64,000 nucleotides of DNA from Bacillota bacterium (GTDB lineage Bacteria; Bacillota; Clostridia; Peptostreptococcales; Anaerovoracaceae), in the NCBI GenBank assembly GCA_017459895.1, contig JAFUCA010000006.1, positions 186,001-250,000 of the forward strand. Reading direction: 5' to 3'. Of this stretch, positions 27,136 through 34,898 are shown piece by piece. Position 1 is the first letter of the stretch; each line of letters opens with the position of its first letter. The notes under the pieces are model-generated. The model had not been told where the DNA came from and made no database searches. It was given only the letters and a program-made list of their open reading frames with translations. Both the position numbers and the translations under genes were made by a program.

Positions 27136-27891
27136 ATGAGCTACAGAGTCAGACTGAATGTATTCGAAGGTCCCTTTGACCTTCTGGTATACCTGATAGA
27201 GCACGCGCAGATGAGCATCTACGACATCCGGATCTCGGAGATCACGGAGCAGTATGTAGAGTACATCAGCCGCATGCAGGAGGCGGACATCAACGTGTCC
27301 ACCGAATTTATGGTGCTTGCGGCGGAGCTTCTTGAGATCAAGTCCAAGATGCTGCTGCCGAGATCCGCCCCCAGCGAGGACGGGGAGACGGCATACGAGG
27401 ATCCTCGGACCGAGCTGGTCGCAAGACTGCGGGAGTACAAGCTGTTCAAAGAGCTTTCCCATATGCTGGAGGAGCGGCAGGAGCAGACGGCGGCGCGCCT
27501 GGAGAAGCCCCAGGAGGACCTGTCCGAGTTTACCGGCGAGCCGGATGAATACCTGAGTCTGGATATGGACCAGTTTACGGCAGCCTTTGAAGCATTCCTG
27601 CAGCGAAAGAAAAATCTGGAGGAGATCCGGGCCCACCACATCCGCACGGAGAAGCAGCGGATCACGACGGAGCTGCGGATGAATGAGATCCGCACCTTCT
27701 TCCGTGACCGGCAGGAGCGGGAGGCGGACTTCCGGGATCTGGTTCCCCACCGGGATGACCGGTACGATATTTCGGTCACGTTCTCTTCGGTGCTGGAAAT
27801 GGTGAAGGAGCACCGGCTGGAGGCCGAGCAGAAGAAGCTGTTCGGAGATATCAAAGTCACAGCGACCGACGAGCTGTTTGAGCAGGCGTAG
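27136..27891 (+). CDS. scpA: segregation and condensation protein A
   Basis: 251 residues, normal kleisin length. N-terminal YRVRLNVFEGPFDLLVYLIE and ELLEIKSKMLLP motifs bind the SMC neck; the C-terminal winged helix binds the SMC head. It bridges SMC dimers with ScpB for chromosome segregation. ATG follows GGAGGAAT. scpB starts 20 bp downstream. Confidence 0.96.
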   Translation: MSYRVRLNVFEGPFDLLVYLIEHAQMSIYDIRISEITEQYVEYISRMQEADINVSTEFMVLAAELLEIKSKMLLPRSAPSEDGETAYEDPRTELVARLREYKLFKELSHMLEERQEQTAARLEKPQEDLSEFTGEPDEYLSLDMDQFTAAFEAFLQRKKNLEEIRAHHIRTEKQRITTELRMNEIRTFFRDRQEREADFRDLVPHRDDRYDISVTFSSVLEMVKEHRLEAEQKKLFGDIKVTATDELFEQA

Positions 27892-27911
27892 GCGCTGCAA
27901 GGGAGAAATAT

Positions 27912-28547
27912 ATGTCGAGCAGAAAAACAATCAAATCGGGAATCGAGTCCATGATGTTCATCTGGGGAGAGCCGCTGGAGGTCAAGGACATCGCCGATGT
28001 GTTCAATATCGATAAGAAGGAAGCCTACGAGTGCTGCCGGGAACTGATGGAGGAGTATGAGCAGGAGAGCCGCGGGATCGTGATCCGTGAGGTGAACAAG
28101 GCGTTTCAGTTCACGACCCGCCCTGAGAATCTGCCTTATATCGAACGTCTCTGCACACCGGTGCGCCACCGCAGGCTGTCTCAGTCGGCGCTGGAAACGC
28201 TGGCCATCGTCGCTTACCGTCAGCCGGTGACCAAGGGCGAGATCGAAGCGGTTCGAGGCATCCGCTGCGACCGGGTCATGGAGGGCCTGGTGCGCAAAGG
28301 GCTGGTCCGCGAGGTCGGCCGCTCGGAGGCGGTGGGCCGGCCGATCCTCTACGGTACGACCGACGAGTTCCTGAAGCAGTTCGGATTTGAAACCATTAAG
28401 GAGCTTCCCGAGATCAAGGACATCGAGGGACTTCTGGACGAGGAGACGGACCTGGCGGAGGCTTCCCAGGACAGCGTCAGCCTGCAGCAGATCTCCCTGG
28501 ATGATCTGTCGGCGGAGCAGGGCGCGCAGGATGAGAAGCCGGAATAG
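27912..28547 (+). CDS. scpB: segregation and condensation protein B
   Basis: 211 residues with the two winged-helix domains of ScpB. SALETLAIVAYRQPVTKGEIEAVRG and VGRPILYGTTDEFLKQFG are diagnostic. It dimerises on the ScpA kleisin. It ends the scpAB operon; a repeat-rich gap follows. Confidence 0.96.
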   Translation: MSSRKTIKSGIESMMFIWGEPLEVKDIADVFNIDKKEAYECCRELMEEYEQESRGIVIREVNKAFQFTTRPENLPYIERLCTPVRHRRLSQSALETLAIVAYRQPVTKGEIEAVRGIRCDRVMEGLVRKGLVREVGRSEAVGRPILYGTTDEFLKQFGFETIKELPEIKDIEGLLDEETDLAEASQDSVSLQQISLDDLSAEQGAQDEKPE

Positions 28548-28569
28548 CAGGGCAGGGCAGCGGCGCTGC

Positions 28570-28641
28570 ATTGCAGAATCGCGGCGTTGCGGCATTGCAG
28601 AACTGCGGATGCGCAGCATTGCAGGACTACGGCGTTGCGAA
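28570..28641. repeat. three tandem 24-bp repeats
   Basis: ATTGCAGAA-type units begin at 28570, 28594 and 28618, each exactly 24 bp, with G+C-rich remainders (TCGCGGCGTTGCGGC and variants). The third runs directly into the first arm of the AACTCTGCC array. Non-coding as far as I can see. Confidence 0.8.
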
Positions 28642-28816
28642 CTCTGCCGTTTGGTCTCTTGCCAACGAAATTGGCAGAGTTTTTTAGAAGTTTATGATGA
28701 ACTGAACGCAGAACTCTGCCAGAATGGGTCTGACTAGACAGCGCTGGCAGAGTTTAGCGGCTTTTCGGGAAGGGAACTCTGCCAGAAGCCCTAAGTTTAG
28801 ATGAATTGGCAGAGTT
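28640..28816. repeat. inverted-arm array A (AACTCTGCC family, 3 units)
   Basis: Three units of AACTCTGCC-N24-GGCAGAGTT: 28640-28681, 28712-28754 (N25) and 28775-28816. The 9-bp arms are invariant; the inner sequences are unrelated. Unit starts are 72 and 63 bp apart. The array fills much of the 407-bp gap between scpB and the next gene. Confidence 0.9.
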
Positions 28817-28861
28817 GAACAGCCAGATAAATCACACTGCTCCGAAATTGGAAAATAATGG

Positions 28862-28937
28862 TTGACACGAAGGCGGCTGTGGCTTAGAATAAATGGTAAA
28901 TAAAGGAAAACGCCGGAAGGCGGGGGAAACCATTTAT
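28862..28937 (+). promoter_or_regulatory. promoter and leader hairpin of the PD-(D/E)XK-like gene
   Basis: -35 TTGACA (28862-28867), 17-bp spacer, -10 TAGAAT (28885-28890). The transcript would begin with 9-bp arms ATAAATGGT (28889-28897) and ACCATTTAT (28929-28937), 31 nt apart, with a small GCC/GGC hairpin inside. The second arm lies 17 bp ahead of the start codon at 28955, so it could affect translation. Confidence 0.75.
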
Positions 28938-28954
28938 CTAAGGGGGCTTTCGTT

Positions 28955-29800
28955 ATGGATGCGATCCGTTTACAGCTGGAACGGGCAGAGTATGACCTGA
29001 AGGGACTTCTGCGCAGGAGCGATGAAGAACTGCGCAGGATGCCGGAAGGGTATCTGGGCTGGTATCACTCCGATGGAAGGGCCTGTTATACGCATATTAC
29101 CGGGAAAGGGGACTCCCGGGAGCGAAGAGGCATCAACAGAGATCCCGGACGGATCGTGCAGCTGGCAAGGCAGGACTATGTCCACAAGCTCCAGGAAGCA
29201 GCCGAATGGAATGACCAGCTTTTGCATGGGGTGATGCGGGAGTATCGATCCATGGATCCGGCCGATCTGGTGCGAAATATGAGCGCGGCAGCCAGATCCA
29301 TACCGGTACAGTCGGTTCTGAGCGCGAAGGGTTCCTTTGCATGGGGTGACGAGGACGCACGGCGCAGAGTCCGGATGCGGCAGCTGCAGGAATGGGCCAG
29401 ACAGCCTTTTGAGCAGAGCACATACAAACCAGAGGAGAAGATTCACCTGACGTCTTCGGGGATCTACGTTCGGTCGAAATCCGAAACGCTGATTTCGGAA
29501 AAGCTGTTTGATTTTGGTGTCGGGAACCGGTATGAACAGATCCTGTGGCTGGAGGGCAGAAGATTCGCGCCGGACTTCACCTTCCTCGATGCGTTGGGAG
29601 AACCGTTTTACTGGGAACACGCGGGCAGGATGGACATCGAGAAATATGTTCGCAGACATAGATATAAGATGCAGGTGTATGAGCGGAACGGGATCGTACC
29701 CTGGAAGAATCTGATCGTAACTTATGATACGGAGGATGGAGCGATCAATATGGGGCTGATCGACAGCATTGTGCGATTCCAGATTCTGCCGCAGCTGTAA
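28955..29800 (+). CDS. uncharacterised protein with a PD-(D/E)XK-like C-terminal core
   Basis: 281 residues, not a family I can name. The N-terminal half is helical and basic (LGWYHSDGRACYTHITGKGD). The C-terminal half shows SKSETLISEKLFDFGVGNRY, then FAPDFTFLD, YWEHAGRMD, and KMQVYERNGIVPWKNLIVTY. The order Glu, Pro-Asp, Glu-x-x-Gly, then Lys/Tyr resembles minimal PD-(D/E)XK nucleases. It has its own promoter, sits between two AACTCTGCC arrays, and is followed 11 bp later by tatD. Nuclease activity is inferred only. Confidence 0.55.
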   Translation: MDAIRLQLERAEYDLKGLLRRSDEELRRMPEGYLGWYHSDGRACYTHITGKGDSRERRGINRDPGRIVQLARQDYVHKLQEAAEWNDQLLHGVMREYRSMDPADLVRNMSAAARSIPVQSVLSAKGSFAWGDEDARRRVRMRQLQEWARQPFEQSTYKPEEKIHLTSSGIYVRSKSETLISEKLFDFGVGNRYEQILWLEGRRFAPDFTFLDALGEPFYWEHAGRMDIEKYVRRHRYKMQVYERNGIVPWKNLIVTYDTEDGAINMGLIDSIVRFQILPQL

Positions 29801-29810
29801 AGGAGAAAAA

Positions 29811-30701
29811 ATGCTATTTGATTCACACGCACATCTGAATAACGCAGACATGACCCCGGAGGACCGGCAGCAGATGGTACAGCAGATCGAGGAGTCGATT
29901 GCGGCCGGAATGCTGGATCACGTGATGGATATCGGCTTCGATCCGGCAAGCTCGGCCATGGCGGCAGAGCATGCCCGCAGATACGACTGGTGCAATGCGG
30001 CGGCCGGCTGCCATCCCCACGACGCGAAGATCATGGATGAGGAGCAGCTGGAGAAGATCCGCGCGCTGGCCGCCGAGCCGAAGGTGCGCGCGATCGGGGA
30101 GATCGGACTGGATTTTCACTATGATTTAAGCGACCGGGATGTACAGCGGGAGTGGTTCCGGCGGCAGATCCGGCTGGCGAATGAGCTGAGGATGCCCATC
30201 TGCATTCACGCCCGGGAGGCGGATCAGGAGGTCATGGATATTTTGATCGAGGAAGGGGCTTTCTCGGAGGAGCGGCGTAGCTGGTTTCCGAAGCGCCCGG
30301 ATCCGACCGGTTTCTGCAAAGGCAGGGAAGCCGGCTGGGAGCCGGCGCCAGCCGGGGACGCTGCGACCGGGGACGCCCGGGTGCTGCTGCACTGTTTCAG
30401 CGGCAGCGCCGAGCTGGGAAAACAGTATGTCCGGATGGGAGCGACGCTGAGCATTGCGGGGCCGGTCACCTACAAGAACAACCGGAAGACCGTCGGCGTC
30501 GTCCGGGAGATCCCCATCGACTTCCTGCTGGTGGAGACGGACTCTCCGTATCTGAGCCCGGTGCCTTTGCGGGGCAGGCCCAATACGCCGCCCAACGTAG
30601 AGCATACCGCCCGGAAGATCGCCGAGATCAAGGAAATGACTTTTGAGGATGTAGCCGCGAAGACAAGGGAAAATGCCATGCGGTTCTATGGGATCCTTTA
30701 G
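29811..30701 (+). CDS. tatD: TatD-family metal-dependent deoxyribonuclease
   Basis: 296 residues from ATG 29811 behind AAAGGAG. TatD metal ligands: FDSHAHL, GEIGLDFHYD, ICIHARE, LLHCFSG and VETDSPYLSP. It is a 3'-5' exonuclease/DNase-type TIM barrel. About 35 extra residues lie between EEGAF and RVLLHCFSG (GFCKGREAGWEPAP and neighbours). This G+C-rich insertion includes a one-mismatch copy of the 11-mer (30316). The insertion lies in a surface loop, so activity may be retained. Confidence 0.92.
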   Translation: MLFDSHAHLNNADMTPEDRQQMVQQIEESIAAGMLDHVMDIGFDPASSAMAAEHARRYDWCNAAAGCHPHDAKIMDEEQLEKIRALAAEPKVRAIGEIGLDFHYDLSDRDVQREWFRRQIRLANELRMPICIHAREADQEVMDILIEEGAFSEERRSWFPKRPDPTGFCKGREAGWEPAPAGDAATGDARVLLHCFSGSAELGKQYVRMGATLSIAGPVTYKNNRKTVGVVREIPIDFLLVETDSPYLSPVPLRGRPNTPPNVEHTARKIAEIKEMTFEDVAAKTRENAMRFYGIL

Positions 30702-30741
30702 CATCGCAACCAGTATGGTATTCGATGGGGCGTCAGTCACA

Positions 30742-30929
30742 AACTCTGCCAGAGCCCTGAATCGACGAAATTTTGGCAGAGTTTTACCCGGCGAGAACGC
30801 CTTGATACAGTGAAAACTCTGCCAGATGTTCGAATCATTAAGAATTTGGCAGAGATTGAACCCCCTAAGGGGGTGAAAACGCAGAGCATCTCTGCCAGAA
30901 TCCCGGATCGCCGAAGTTTTGGCAGAGAT
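30742..30929. repeat. inverted-arm array B (AACTCTGCC family, 3 units, exact 73-bp period)
   Basis: Units at 30742-30783, 30815-30856 and 30888-30929. Each is a 9-bp arm, 24 variable bases, and a 9-bp arm; units are separated by exactly 31 variable bases. In the third, both arms change together (ATCTCTGCC / GGCAGAGAT), keeping complementarity. The 307-bp gap holds no gene that I can see. Confidence 0.92.
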
Positions 30930-31008
30930 CGGGTGACCCGCAATCTGAGAAAAAGGACAGAACCGATCTGCGAAGGGAAGCTATGTCCGGTTCCGAAAAA
31001 CGCCGCAG

Positions 31009-31560
31009 CTACCTCTGCACACGCTTCAAAATGGCGCCGCCGTGGTCAGACAGCCACCGGTGCCATTTGTCGTATTCCGGGTAAACCCGGCGCACCTGGG
31101 CGTAGAACCGGGGAGAATGGTTCATCTCCCTGAGATGGCACAGCTCATGGACGACCACGCTGTCGATCACCTCCGGGGGCGTCAGCATCAGAAGGCAGTT
31201 GAAGTTCAGATTGCCTTTCGAGCTGCAGCTGCCCCAGCGGCTCTTCTGGGTGCGGATGGTGATGCGGCCGGCGCGCACGCCGATCAGAGGCTCATAATGA
31301 GCGACGCGCCGGGGCAGGTATTCCCGGGCCCGGCGGGCCAGATCCCGCAGCTCCTCTTCGGTGAGCATTCCCTGCGCGCGGGCTTCCTCCAGATCCTGCT
31401 CCAGCCTTTGCATGTGTGAGAGGATCCAGCCCTCGTGTTTTTTCAGGACCCGCTCGATCTCGGAGACCGAGGCGCGATGGGGCGCGCGGACCAGCAGACC
31501 CTCCGGCGTCACCTCGATGCCGATGGTTTTTCGGTTGCTTCGTTTGACGGTGTAGTTCAT
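31009..31560 (-). CDS. YgjP-like M48-type metal-dependent hydrolase (DUF45)
   Basis: 183 residues from ATG at 31560, the usual length of YgjP/DUF45 proteins. The zinc motif HELCH in VVVHELCHLREMNHSPRF, and TQKSRWGSCSSKGNLNFN, are diagnostic. Function in bacteria is poorly known, possibly a zinc peptidase. There is no clear ribosome site, and the upstream gene ends 14 bp away, suggesting coupling to the DUF2075 gene. An exact 11-mer (31401) is read as QRL. Confidence 0.9.
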   Translation of the reverse strand: MNYTVKRSNRKTIGIEVTPEGLLVRAPHRASVSEIERVLKKHEGWILSHMQRLEQDLEEARAQGMLTEEELRDLARRAREYLPRRVAHYEPLIGVRAGRITIRTQKSRWGSCSSKGNLNFNCLLMLTPPEVIDSVVVHELCHLREMNHSPRFYAQVRRVYPEYDKWHRWLSDHGGAILKRVQR

Positions 31561-31573
31561 TGCGGCGAATATC

Positions 31574-33130
31574 TCATGGCTGCAGGATCGCAGCGATCTG
31601 ATCAAATAACGGTTCGTTCCCCAGAACGATCAGGGCCAGCTTTTCCTGGACCCGGGTGATCCCCTGGTAAAACAGATTCGGGTAGAGGATGTCGGGATCG
31701 GGCCGGGGCACCCCCTCCAGCTTGCCGTCTTCTGTATAATAGAAGGAATGGTCCAGCAGCATGACGACCCGGTCGAATTCCTGACCGATGACGTGATGAA
31801 TGTCATAGCCGCCTTCGTACTCAGCGAAGGGGTTGTCCGCAGGGATCCCGGACACATTGCTGAGGGCGTCCCGGTAGTAGTTGATGAACACATACCCTTC
31901 CGCCCGGTAATAGGCCAGCTGCCGGCGCGCCTCCTCGATCGTCGCCGCGTAGCCCAGATCCACATCCGGGTAGTCCATGGGACCGGAGGACGGATTTTTC
32001 AGATCCCGGACGTTTTGGATGAAGGCGTGGAGCTGGCGGTTGCCCCGCAGGTGCTCCGACAGGACGAAATGCTCGGTCGGGGGGAGGGAGGCCACGAGGC
32101 CGGCGATGTCGTGCTTTCGCTCCTCGGTGGTCAGGATCTGCTCCGGATCCAGGCAGAAGACGACTCGTTGGTGATACTCGGCCGCCGTCTGATAGATGGT
32201 CTGGAACTGTTGGGGGCTGAGCCGGTGGGATTCGTCCACCAGCACATAGGAGTAAGGCGCCAGGGAGGCGCAGATGCTGCCGGCAAGTCCCGCCCCGGCC
32301 GCCGCCTCGCCCTGATCCAGCACATCCCGGGACAGGACGCTCAGACCGATGCCGGCGTCGTTGATGATCTGCAGACCATCGTCCGCCTCGCCCCAGTGAA
32401 GGATGGCCGTGCGGGCCTGGGAAGAAAGCTCCCGCCCGATGTCGTAGAGCAGGAGGGTTTTGCCGCTGCCGGGCTTGCCGGTGAGGCTGAACCAGGCCAG
32501 ACCGACTGTATCGTTTAATGCCGATAGAAGAGCCGTCTGGATCTGCTCCTGCGCCTGGGTCAGGAAGTATTCCCTTGCCAGAAACTTCTCCGGGGTGCGG
32601 GCCGGAGAAACGATGTATTCCGACGGCCGGAACAGCCCGTCGATCTCCGTCAGGAAGGCGCCGCAGGAGCCCCGTACAGCCTTTGCGATGTCCGCGGCAG
32701 AGACGGCGGCGAGCACATCCCCGCCGGTGAGCTGATAGCACTGCCGGGTCTCGGAGACGAAGGTGAACAGCTGCATCTCCATCCCCAGATGCGCCAGATA
32801 ATGGCGGTTGCGCAAAAGCTGGGAACGGATCTGGGTCAGAGGGACCGGTTGGGATTTCAGCTCGATGCTCAGGCACACGCCGCCCCCGAACCGCAGCAGG
32901 TCGAACTCCTTGCCGATCTGAGGAATGCTGTAGCTGAAAAAGAACCCGTCCATTTCCGCTGCCGTAACACCCTCCGCCGTCAGCTGATCCGCCAGAGAAC
33001 GCAGAGATTCGATCTCGTGGGACGGCGTTTTCGGGTGGGCCGCGGTCCGCGCCGTGTGGCGATAAATGTTGTTAAAGCTTTGCTCCCCGGGGATCCGGGA
33101 GAGCAGATACAGGTTGACAGGCCTGGTCAT
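31574..33130 (-). CDS. DUF2075 superfamily-1 helicase-like ATPase with nuclease-like N terminus
   Basis: 518 residues. N-terminal ~1-170 has EFDLLRFGGGVCLSIELKS, a PD-(D/E)XK-like arrangement. Walker A is TGKPGSGKT (about 218-226), Walker B YVLVDESH, and further helicase motifs are FCLDPEQ, LSEHLRGN and QGITRVQEKL. It belongs to the DUF2075/Schlafen-3-like helicases often found near restriction or defence genes, though its role is not established. It is divergent from the DUF853 ATPase across a 83-bp promoter region, and upstream of ygjP. Confidence 0.85.
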   Translation of the reverse strand: MTRPVNLYLLSRIPGEQSFNNIYRHTARTAAHPKTPSHEIESLRSLADQLTAEGVTAAEMDGFFFSYSIPQIGKEFDLLRFGGGVCLSIELKSQPVPLTQIRSQLLRNRHYLAHLGMEMQLFTFVSETRQCYQLTGGDVLAAVSAADIAKAVRGSCGAFLTEIDGLFRPSEYIVSPARTPEKFLAREYFLTQAQEQIQTALLSALNDTVGLAWFSLTGKPGSGKTLLLYDIGRELSSQARTAILHWGEADDGLQIINDAGIGLSVLSRDVLDQGEAAAGAGLAGSICASLAPYSYVLVDESHRLSPQQFQTIYQTAAEYHQRVVFCLDPEQILTTEERKHDIAGLVASLPPTEHFVLSEHLRGNRQLHAFIQNVRDLKNPSSGPMDYPDVDLGYAATIEEARRQLAYYRAEGYVFINYYRDALSNVSGIPADNPFAEYEGGYDIHHVIGQEFDRVVMLLDHSFYYTEDGKLEGVPRPDPDILYPNLFYQGITRVQEKLALIVLGNEPLFDQIAAILQP

Positions 33131-33159
33131 GAAGCCACTTCCTTTCGTACTTTATCTCA

Positions 33160-33188
33160 TTGTACCACGAAGATGCTTGTGGTATCAT
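33160..33188 (+). promoter_or_regulatory. promoter of the DUF853 gene with operator-like inverted repeat
   Basis: -35 TTGTAC (33160-33165), 17-bp spacer, -10 TATCAT (33183-33188). The arms TACCAC and GTGGTA overlap the -35 and -10. Read on the other strand, TACAAT could serve as -10 for the divergent DUF2075 gene. Confidence 0.6.
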
Positions 33189-33213
33189 AAGAAAAAAAGG
33201 AAGGGGAACCGCA

Positions 33214-34875
33214 ATGTTAAGAGAAAATAAGATCTGGATCGGCAACAACGAGCAGGGACAGCCGGTGTCCATCATCCCGAAAATGGCGAACCGGCACGGA
33301 CTGGTGGCCGGCGCCACCGGTACCGGCAAGACGGTAACACTCAAGGTCATGGCGGAGACGTTCAGCGATATGGGCATCCCGGTGTTCATGGCCGATGTCA
33401 AAGGAGACATCGCGGGAATGATGCTCCCCGGCGCGGACAGCGAGGATATGCAGGCACGGATCCAGCGGTTCGGCCTGGAGGAATACGGATTCACCTACCA
33501 GGGATACCCGGTCTGCCTGTGGGATATCTACGGGAAGCAGGGCGTGCAGCTGCGGACGACGGTCTCCGAAATGGGACCGCTGCTCCTGTCACGGATCCTG
33601 GATCTGAACGAGCTGCAGAGCGACATTCTGACCATTGTGTTCAAGATCGCCGACGATAACGGTCTGCTTCTGATCGATACGAAGGATCTGAAGGCCATGC
33701 TCACCTGGGTGGACGAGCATTCCGGCGAGTTCGCCGCGGACTACGGCAAGATCTCCAGCGCCTCCATCGGCGTCATCATCCGGGCGATCGTTGCTCTGGA
33801 GAGCGCCGGCGGCGATGTTTTCTTCGGGGAACCGGCTCTGGCCCTGTCCGACTGGCTGGCCCAGGAGAACGGCAAAGGCATGATCAATATTCTGGACAGC
33901 GCCTCGCTGATCAACAGCGGCAGACTGTATTCCACCTTCCTGCTGTGGCTGCTGTCGGAGCTGTTTGAGATGATGCCGGAGGTGGGCGATCTGGAGCAGC
34001 CGAAGATGGTCTTTTTCTTCGATGAGGCGCACCTGCTGTTCAATGACGCGCCGAAGGCGCTGCTGGAGAAGATCGAGCAGGTCGTGAAGCTGATCCGCTC
34101 CAAGGGCGTGGGCGTCTACTTCTGCACCCAGAATCCGCGGGACATCCCCGACGGCGTGCTGGCACAGCTGAACAACAAGATCGAGCACGGCCTGCGGGCG
34201 TACACTCCGGCGGACCAGAAGGCGGTCCGCGCGGCAGCGGAGTCCTTCCGGGAGAATCCGGCCTTCGATACCTACGAGACGATCCTGAATCTGGGAACCG
34301 GCGAGGCGGTCGTGTCCGTCCTCGGAGAAGACGGCATCCCGGGCATGGCGGAGAAGGTCTTCATCCTGCCGCCCCGCAGCTTCATGGGGTCCGTCTCCGA
34401 TGAGCAGCGGGATCAGAAGGTGAAGGGAAGCCTCCTCTACAGCAAGTACGCTACGGCGGTGGATCCGGATTCGGCCTATGAGATCCTCCAGCGAAAGGGC
34501 GTAGAGGCGGCCCAGGAGGCGGAGGCCCAGGCGGCTCAGGCAGCGGCCGAGGCCGAAGCTGCAAAGGCTGAGGAAGCCGCGAGAAAAGAAGCGGAGAAGG
34601 CCGAGCTGGCGGCGCAGAAGGCCGCGGAGAAGGAAGCGAAGGAAGCGGCCAAGGCCGCCGAGAAAGCCGAAGCCGCAGCGCAGAAGGCGGCCGAGAAGGC
34701 GGAACGGGAGCGCCAGAAGGAGATCAAGAAGGTCGGAAACTCCGTCCTGGGCACCGTCGGCCGGGAGGTCGGCAAGACCGTCGGCGGGAAGTTCGGCAAA
34801 TTCGGCAAGACCCTTGGCGGAAACCTCGGATCCCAGCTGGGACGGGGAATTCTGAATACGCTGATCAAGAAGTAA
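33214..34875 (+). CDS. DUF853/HerA-like ATPase (YjgR family)
   Basis: 553 residues from ATG 33214 behind GGAAGGGG. N-terminal HGLVAGATGTGKTVTLKVMA gives Walker A; MADVKGDIAGM, the Walker B MVFFFDEAH and YFCTQNPRDIPD fit HerA-type helicases. The ~110-residue Ala/Glu/Lys coiled coil (~430-515) and a Gly-rich C terminus (GKFGKFGKTLGGNLG) are usual in YjgR. A hexameric ATPase of unknown role in most bacteria; it may move DNA. Its distance from the next gene is 23 bp. Confidence 0.9.
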   Translation: MLRENKIWIGNNEQGQPVSIIPKMANRHGLVAGATGTGKTVTLKVMAETFSDMGIPVFMADVKGDIAGMMLPGADSEDMQARIQRFGLEEYGFTYQGYPVCLWDIYGKQGVQLRTTVSEMGPLLLSRILDLNELQSDILTIVFKIADDNGLLLIDTKDLKAMLTWVDEHSGEFAADYGKISSASIGVIIRAIVALESAGGDVFFGEPALALSDWLAQENGKGMINILDSASLINSGRLYSTFLLWLLSELFEMMPEVGDLEQPKMVFFFDEAHLLFNDAPKALLEKIEQVVKLIRSKGVGVYFCTQNPRDIPDGVLAQLNNKIEHGLRAYTPADQKAVRAAAESFRENPAFDTYETILNLGTGEAVVSVLGEDGIPGMAEKVFILPPRSFMGSVSDEQRDQKVKGSLLYSKYATAVDPDSAYEILQRKGVEAAQEAEAQAAQAAAEAEAAKAEEAARKEAEKAELAAQKAAEKEAKEAAKAAEKAEAAAQKAAEKAERERQKEIKKVGNSVLGTVGREVGKTVGGKFGKFGKTLGGNLGSQLGRGILNTLIKK

Positions 34876-34898
34876 TCCCATGAAGTACGGAGCAGAGG

